Assembly (NCBI GenBank): GCA_916700875.1
Contig: CAKAKS010000062.1
Location: 1,311,009-1,375,008, forward strand
Length of the DNA: 64,000 nucleotides
Reading direction: 5' to 3'
Source of the DNA: Sebastes aleutianus
Taxonomy: Eukaryota > Chordata > Actinopteri > Perciformes > Sebastidae
Below, in pieces: positions 58,165 to 64,000 of this stretch (the stretch's first letter is position 1; each line of letters starts with the position of its first letter). The translations under genes and the position numbers were made by a program. A model generated the notes under the pieces. It did not search any database, had not been told where the DNA came from, and saw nothing but the letters and a program-made list of their open reading frames with translations.

Positions 58165-58216
58165 GCAGCAGCATCCAAGAAACGTGAGAAATCATCAGGG
58201 AGAGAAAAAGGAGCAG
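58165..58216 (+). pseudogene. second transposase exon of the hAT element
   Basis: After CTTTTCTTGTGGTCGTCAG (acceptor, ending 58164) the frame continues in phase as AAASKKREKSSGREKGA to a GTCAGC donor at 58217. The basic linker fits the segment that follows a BED finger. No third exon is present before the element end. Confidence 0.6.
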
Positions 58217-58466
58217 GTCAGCTCAGCCTATTTATTATATTCTATATGTTTATTCAGTTCAGACACACTCACTGACATGTAGAACACACTGCTATCTGTT
58301 GTTTTGGAAAGAAAACAAACAATCGTTGGACCAAATAAAGATAAAGATGTATTTTAAGTGATTGCATCCTTTTTCTAATGATATCGCGATAATATCGTTA
58401 TTGTGATATTTTTGCCGTGATAATCGTATTGAGAAAAATGAATATCCCGACAGCACTAATTTAACA

Positions 58467-59052
58467 CTATAGACAAGACCACTGACTATTTGTATAACAA
58501 TTAAGCCACAGATTCACAGACTGACCGTACAGGGTCCAGACATATACTCGGTGTTGACCGAGTATCTGGAGCTCCGTTGTGCCAAAAGCATCTCTATTTC
58601 ACTCACTGAGGTGAAAACCAGTAAAGGTGTCTCTGATTGTGCCAACAAGGAAATGAAACTCCATCACTGTAAAGGTTTCTGTCATATTATCCCTAACTGC
58701 TCTATCAGTGGTCACTACTCTGGTCATTTGGCAGCTAGAAAGCATATTGAGATTTCATAGAAACCAATGACATTTTACGACAATGCCAACTGGAAGTGCA
58801 AACAGTAATAACTCTGTTGACTGAGTGAGGGAGGTAGCACTTACAGCCCGGCAGTATCCAGAGGAGAAAGCCTAGTGATTAGATAATTTGGTACAGAATG
58901 AGACATTCAGTGTGGCACTCAGGCATTTTGTGTCAGGCGAGAGCAACAAAGCCGGTGCATTAGTATAATGTGGAATAATCTCTCACTTCAGACTCGATTG
59001 AGATCTATCAGTAAAAAGAGGGATTCGATTTAAGCGTTGTCTCTTCATGCAG
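58467..59052. other. unique DNA before a candidate exon
   Basis: No repeat recognised. The 58880-59052 stretch has balanced composition. Confidence 0.35.
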
Positions 59053-59113
59053 ACAGATTACGAGCCCTGGAACCGCAGGAAGCCGCGGAGAAGAGGAGGA
59101 CGGCTGTGAACAG
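59053..59113 (+). CDS. candidate short internal exon, product not recognised
   Basis: GTTGTCTCTTCATGCAG (acceptor, ending 59052) precedes 61 bp and the donor GTAGGC. A second possible acceptor ends at 59056, leaving 57 bp, a whole number of codons. One frame reads QITSPGTAGSRGEEEDGCEQ. Another, RLRALEPQEAAEKRRTAVNR, is also open, so the true frame is unsure. The first joins in phase with the candidate exon at 51226. The surrounding 58,900-59,350 is non-repetitive and could be a conserved non-coding block instead. Confidence 0.3.
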
Positions 59114-59571
59114 GTAGGCCTGATAATTACCTCCATTCATCTTCACTGGACCCCGGCACTGCTTTATGAAGGTGCATCAGAGTGCAGGCCCGCGTTTGAT
59201 GAATCTCCCCTTAAATTAGCAGTCACTGGTGGATTGAGAGCCTCCGTCACTCCGTATGCTCCCATTCATCATCTCATTAGGACCCTGGGCTGGGCTGCAC
59301 AGGCCCGACGACTCCCAAAGAGAAAGGAGAAACTATGAGCTCCATTATAACTAAACATTTTGGAGATGCTGTCGTTGTTTACAAATCTGTCATTCTTTTT
59401 TAATAAACCGCAATCTGTTCAATTCCCAAGGCCGTTTGATCATTTGTAGGGGAAAAAAAATCTTAATGTATCAGGGGCAGAAAGTGGCACAGTTGTTTAC
59501 TACCGCGGGAATCCAGTGCCATTACAGACCTGGAACACATGCCAAATCCTTATGTAAACCCAGTGTGTGTG
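59114..59571. other. unique sequence, possible conserved element
   Basis: Balanced, non-repetitive (for example 59120-59340). No further exon is seen. Confidence 0.35.
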
Positions 59572-59722
59572 TTTATAGGAATGTGCTCCTCTTCAGGTGT
59601 TTACATGAATGTGAGATATAAAGATTTGTGATGCAAGATAATTTAGTTGCAGCCATTATGTGGCAGGAGAGTCGGGGGAATCCCAGCCTGCCGTTTTTAA
59701 TGCACTCTTTGCTGCAAAGTGA
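59572..59722. repeat. left ~150-bp direct repeat flanking a family C element
   Basis: From TTTATAGGAATGTGCTCC to TTTGCTGCAAAGTGA this segment is repeated at 60789-60935 with modest divergence. The family C element lies exactly between the two copies. Confidence 0.88.
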
Positions 59723-60787
59723 CAACACAGTCTCACGGCAGTTTGTAAATAGTCACGAAATTTAATCTATTTGATTTGTGTAAATAAACACGAATTTCCC
59801 TTTTCTTTTAGTGACGCTCAGCGCGACTTTCAACAACATATTTTTCTTGTGCTTTTTCCTACGATTGTCCAGCAGCACGTGACGCACGTGTCAATTTCAG
59901 CTCCAGTCTTTTCAAAACCAAACTACTTAGTTAGGTTTAGGAATAGATCGACTTGGTTAGGCTTAGGCAACAAACTACCTAGATAGGTTTAGGTTTATGA
60001 GATCGTGGTTTGGGTTTAAATAACTCCGGAAGAGGCGTAACTTAAGCACAGAAGTTAAGTCACAAAAACTACTAAGTTAGGTTTAGGAATAGATCGACTT
60101 GGTTAGGCTTGGGCAACCTTGTTAGGTTTACGAAAAGATCAACTTGGTTAGGCTAAGGCAACAAAACTACTTAGTTAGCTTTAGGAAAAGATCGTGGTTT
60201 GGGTTAAAAAAAACTCTGGAAGTGCTGTAACTTAAGCACAGAAGTTAAGTCACAAAAACTACTAAGTTAGGTTTAGGAATAGATCGACTTGGTTAGGCTT
60301 GGGCAACCTTGTTAGGTTTACGAAAAGATCAACTTGGTTAGGCTAAGGCAACAAAACTACTTAGTTAGGTTTAGGAAAAGATCGCGGTTTGGGTTGAAAT
60401 AACACTGGAAGTGCCGTAATAGTACGGAATTTACGTGAAAAAAACTGCTTAGGTTTAGGAAAAGATTGCGGTTTGGGTTAAAATATCTCCAGAAGTGCCA
60501 TAACTTAAGTTACGTGACAAATAAATCAACTCAGACTTGTGACTTCCCACTGGACACGAACACCGGTCTCCTGGTCTCCTGTGGTTTTTGACCCACCCAT
60601 CCACCCTGAGCTCCTCCATGCACAGTGTTCGCCGCTCTTTATACTTCCCGGTTCACAATTATGTGGATTACATGCAAATTGATTTCGTGCTGACCATCAT
60701 AAAAAAAATGTGAAATTTGTGTCTATGTACATGAATCAATACATTACATTTCATGACTATTTCACGAACTGTTGTGCGACTGGTCTG
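59723..60787 (+). mobile_element. family C long-TIR element, expanded copy
   Basis: The left end is CAACACAGTCTCACGGCAGTT; the right end on the minus strand is CAGACCAGTCGCACAACAGTT. Inverted similarity extends about 60 bp. The interior contains a nearly identical 190-bp tandem duplication and the pol III box-like module on the minus strand (60510-60610). It is 1,065 bp, against 551 bp for the copy at 53871. Confidence 0.85.
60041..60395. repeat. 190-bp tandem duplication inside family C
   Basis: CTTAAGCACAGAAGTTAAGT begins at 60041 and 60231, and the following 160 bp are almost identical (CACAAAAACTACTAAGTTAGG... GGCAACAAAACTACTTAGTTAG). Confidence 0.92.
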
Positions 60788-60788
60788 A

Positions 60789-60935
60789 TTTATAGGAATG
60801 TGCTCCTCTTCAGGTGTTTACATGAACGGGACGTATAAAGATTTGGGACACAAGATCATTTAGTTACAGCCGTTATGTGGCAGGAGATGCGGTGGGGAGC
60901 TCGCCATTTTCACTGCACTCTTTGCTGCAAAGTGA
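60789..60935. repeat. right ~150-bp direct repeat flanking the family C element
   Basis: The second copy of 59572-59722. It begins two bases after the right terminus of the element. Confidence 0.88.
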
Positions 60936-61910
60936 GCAGAAATAAAAGCTCTCTGGTGGTTAACGCTGGTCCCTATACTCTGCCCAGGTGGATGAATCTT
61001 TCAGAAAGCCACAGCACACCCTTGCATTTTTCCACAAACTCAGTGGAGACTGCAGCAGGACACCGAGACCCCCACCCCCCGTCGCGCTCCAAACGCATCA
61101 CTAACTGGATCTCCATGTGGTACATCCATTACCGTAAAATACTCTGCTGCTCCCCACTGAAGGCTCACCATCCTCCTCTGCCCTCTGTTTTCCCTCGCAC
61201 ACACGCATCAGCCCCCCCACCACCACCAACCCCCCCAGCCCCCTTCATAAGACCGCTTACGCTGGCAGTTCTGAATTGGGCTAAGTCCAAGTTTAACATT
61301 AGTGGGGGGGGGGGCGGTCGGGGTGTTTAAAAAGCAGCCTGCGGAGAGCTGCAAGAGTGATCACAGCCATGACTTATATGCTTTGTTGTGACCATGATGG
61401 CCTTTTTGTACCCACAAATTGAGAAATCAGGAAAGCCATACAGACGTTCAACGTTTACATGTTTGATGGGAAACGTATACCCACGTTGCCAAGGACAACA
61501 TTAGTTACATTATTAATTTCCGTGTGATGTTCCCGCGGAAAGCTGTAATTCATCACCAGCGCTGTGGGGACTCGTCTTTTACCAAGGAGGCTTGGCTTTG
61601 TCCTTCCTTCTCGTCTTAGTTTGTGCAGTGAAGCCGCGGTGTTCTGTCATTACCAGGAAATGGAGATATTTTTGGGGCTCAGCTCTCTTTTATTTGGATT
61701 TTGTCCTCATCCCTTGTTCTGGGGGAAATGCTGACAAATGGAATTCTCTGTGCCAAAAAATTCAGAGCGAAAACCCCTGTCATTGTTTAAGGCCAACAAA
61801 AGAGCGGTTCATTTAGACTCAATTTATTATGATTTCTTCTTTGTGTCAACAAATAGTAACACTGGCTTGGCAAACTGCTTCATAGGAAAGACAACGCCAA
61901 ACCTTGGCTG

Positions 61911-61964
<54 letters not shown>

Positions 61965-62039
61965 TGAGTGCGTGCGTGCGTGCGTGCGCATGTTTGAGAG
62001 AGAGAGAGAGAGAGAGAGTATTTTTTATTATTATTATCT
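60936..62039. other. unique DNA with a TG/CGTG/GA microsatellite
   Basis: C-runs near 61207-61240 and a G-run at 61303-61313. A compound microsatellite spans about 61913-62018, (TG)n then (CGTG)n then (GA)n. A 151-codon frame at 60875-61330 is not recognisable as a protein and ends in the G-run. Confidence 0.4.
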
Positions 62040-62638
62040 CAATTATTGAGACTATAACGAATCGATACTTGGGTGCCAATTCGATATGTATTCCAATTTT
62101 TAAGTATTGCAATTCGATATTACGATTTATTGACATTTTTGTGAACTTTTTTTAACACTAGACCATGTGGAAAAAGTTGAATCATACACTTCTACACAGC
62201 TCCATTCTCTTCATCCATCCATGGTCAGCTTCATTGGGGCCGTTTGAATGCAGAGAAGAGAAATGTCAGTATATGGGTGCTCTACAGTTGTAGCGTCGGA
62301 CGATTTGACCACGGAGACCGCGATACGATAACGTTTCCCGTTTGTGACAGAGTTAGCATGCAGCTTTAGCCGTGATGTCTAGCTCTGCTTTTCCTATCAA
62401 TGTGTGAAACCCAAAGTGTTTCCATCCTTTACTGGATGTGTAGTGCTGGTTTTTGACGGATACAGAACGGATATGACGTCACGTTCGTCAGACTACAACA
62501 ATAAAAGTGGTAACTTCTTTCTACCTCCAAATAGACTCAAATGAAGCAAACATTTAAAGCATAAAAAAAAAATCTATTTCAAAATCTTTAAAAAAAAATC
62601 ACGATACATAGGTGAATCGATTTTTTTCCCACCCCTAG
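62040..62638 (-). mobile_element. hAT-like element fragment, TAGGGGTGGGAAAAAAATCG end
   Basis: Read from 62638 on the minus strand, it begins CTAGGGGTGGGAAAAAAATC, GATTCACCTATGTATCGTG, the end of a known fish hAT-like family. Toward 62040 the matching ATCGATACTTGGGTGCC / GCAATTCGATATTACGATTT sequence continues, but the far terminus is lost at the microsatellite. Confidence 0.55.
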
Positions 62639-63062
62639 AAGCTGTACGATATCTGGCGTCGCATCCTATTTAAACCACAGCTGCTCGGGGGCACCTCTTG
62701 TAAAGTCATGACCTGTTATAACCGGATTAAATGGGTGCAGTGAAGCAAAGGTCAAAGGTCACTGTTACAGTTACAGTATTTAAGCATAGATTTTGCACAT
62801 GTTTATAAAAATGTGTAGACGGTTAAAAGTTTATTGGGATGCCCCACATTGACAGCCACTGATGGCGCTTTCATTTAAAATGTGTCAACAGTTTATATTA
62901 TGAGAAGGAGTGCATTAAAGCATCCACAACTACACATATGTTAAGGTTGACACTAGGGCTACAATTAACCATTATTTTCATCACTAATAGATTATTCAAT
63001 TGGTCAATAAAATGTCAGAAAATAGAGGAAAAACAGCCTTTTACAAGCTCCCAGAGGTGGTT
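62639..63062. other. AT-rich non-coding stretch
   Basis: No repeat or exon is recognised with confidence; 62950-63060 has ACAATTAACCATTATTTTCATC and GTCAGAAAATAG, words of another fish repeat that may continue at 63455-63640 beyond the MITE. Confidence 0.35.
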
Positions 63063-63439
63063 TTAAAGGTGCAGTGTGTAGGATTTGGCAGCATCTAGCG
63101 GTGAGGTTGCAGATTGCAACCAACAGAAACTTCTCCCGTGTGCCGAGCACCTAGGAGAACTACGGTGGCCGACGAGAAAAAGCGAAAATGTGAAAATGTG
63201 AATGGCCCTATCTAGAGCCAGTGTTTGGTTTGTCCGTTCTGGGCTACTGTAGAAACATGGCGGCCGGCTCTGTGAAGAGGACCCGCTCCCTATGGAGATA
63301 GAAACGGCTCATTCTAAGGTAATGAAAACACAACCATTCTTATTTTCAGGTGATTATACACAAAGGAAAACATACTTATTAATATTATATTCCATTTCTG
63401 CCAACAGATCCCACTAAATGTTACACACTGTGCCTTTAA
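63063..63439 (+). mobile_element. TTAA-flanked MITE (AGGTGCAGTGTGTAGGA termini)
   Basis: The left end is TTAAAGGTGCAGTGTGTAGG and the right end on the minus strand TTAAAGGCACAGTGTGTAAC. TTAA sits at each edge (63063-63066, 63436-63439). The interior has AGCATCTAGCGGTGAGGTTGC, typical of this abundant fish family. It appears inserted in an ATTAACC...TCAGAAAATAGAGG repeat whose halves flank it. Confidence 0.85.
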
Positions 63440-64000
63440 ATGTCTTGTTTTGTTCTATTTAAATTCAAAGACATTTCAATTTACAGTGATATCCTGTAAA
63501 ACAGAGTAAAGTGGCAAATCCTCGCATTTCAAAAGCTTGAGAAATATTTTGGGGCATTTTTGCTCAAAAAATAATTCAAATGATTAATTATTGAGAATAA
63601 CTTCGTGTTGAACAACTAATGGAATAATCATTTCAGCTCTGGATGACACAATAATGTCTGAGATGTTTTTCAAAAGACGGGGGAGTTCAGGTGACTATAG
63701 GTGGTATACTACTACCATCAAACCAACATGTTAGATACTCATATCATCATCAATAAAATCACTCAAACATCCAAAACAAACAAATTACTAAAAAAATAAT
63801 TGTGATTAGTATAGGTTAGTTAGTTAGTTAGCTAATAAGTTAGGGTTGTCTCCAACATCACTTTTTAGTTTCAAAAAACGCTCCATTTTGTGTCACTGCA
63901 TCCGGGGCGACTTATACAGACGTAGGCAAAGTTGTTGGTAACGTTCCGTTAAAGAGAGAAAAACCCACAATGGTCACTGAAATAACTTGAAACTGACAAA
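63440..64000. other. end of window: repeat remnant and (GTTA)n
   Basis: 63455-63650 may be the right half of the repeat interrupted by the MITE (GATTAATTATTGAGAATAA... AATGGAATAATCATTTCAGC). (GTTA)n lies at about 63813-63833. Nothing else is recognised. Confidence 0.4.

Larger units (their letters stand above)
57150..58458 (+). mobile_element. hAT element with perfect target duplication, retaining a BED exon
   Basis: The element runs from TAGGGGTGTCGCGGTATT to an end that reads TAGTGCTGTCGGGATATT on the minus strand (14 of 18 matched). ATTTAACA flanks both sides exactly (57142-57149 and 58459-58466), the 8-bp duplication of a hAT transposase. Subterminal sequence has ATATCGTG / GATATCGCGATAATATCG. 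It keeps the first two exons of a transposase gene but lacks the catalytic exon, so it is a 1,309-bp deletion derivative. Confidence 0.92.

Noticed and set aside
60875..61330. A 151-codon plus-strand frame
   Set aside because: It starts inside the duplicated flank of a transposon and ends in C- and G-runs; no known protein.

Overview
The window is vertebrate nuclear DNA and almost certainly from a percomorph-type teleost. It is mostly non-coding, dense in (TG)n, (TA)n and (AAT)n microsatellites, and packed with small DNA transposons of kinds I know from perch-like fish: hAT-type elements with TAGGG/CAGGG ends, TTAA-flanked MITEs and long-TIR elements. A non-LTR reverse-transcriptase relic and a Penelope-like relic are also present. 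There are no operons or prokaryotic signals, and most open frames fall in repeats or low-complexity DNA.

The gene that gives the window its identity is a nuclear factor I gene, best matched to nfix, on the minus strand. At 420-394 a start codon is followed by nine codons, MYSPYCLTQ, and then CAG|GTAACC. This is the canonical first coding exon of NFIX; the rest of the gene (exon 2 onward, DEFHPF...) must lie beyond the left edge. At 37802-37725, again on the minus strand, is a second first exon of 26 codons ending WQLCYDFSARSWWM followed by a donor. This matches the known alternative N-terminus of NFI proteins (NFIA form: WQLCYDISARTWWM, then DEFHPF). A CpG-rich island at about 21,990-22,960 has a minus-strand ATG directly followed by GTGAGT, which could give a third N-terminus (M-DEFHPF). 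The same island has a plus-strand GTAAGT donor at 22,150 and may be bidirectional. The window is therefore read as the long multi-promoter 5' region of nfix.

Two plus-strand exon-like segments (51,226-51,365 and 59,053-59,113) have good splice sites and compatible open frames. They could belong to a divergent or unrelated transcript, or be conserved non-coding elements; I do not recognise the product.

Layout: 1-900 nfix exon and promoter; 1,000-2,280 TA arrays and a transposon between duplicated flanks; 2,280-10,310 mainly unique DNA with AAT arrays and a Penelope-like ribozyme relic; 10,314-10,970 RT relic; 12,550-18,085 nested DNA elements; 18,660-19,440 a tandemly duplicated repeat; 19,445-25,970 mostly unique, with the CpG island; 25,970-35,180 repeats and unique DNA; 35,180-38,490 long-TIR element and alternative nfix exon; 38,490-48,800 nested elements; 48,800-53,870 mainly unique with a candidate exon; 53,870-64,000 long-TIR elements, a hAT element retaining a BED zinc-finger exon, and other MITEs.

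Limits: family assignments rest on sequence memory and on internal structure (terminal repeats, target-site duplications). No database search was possible.
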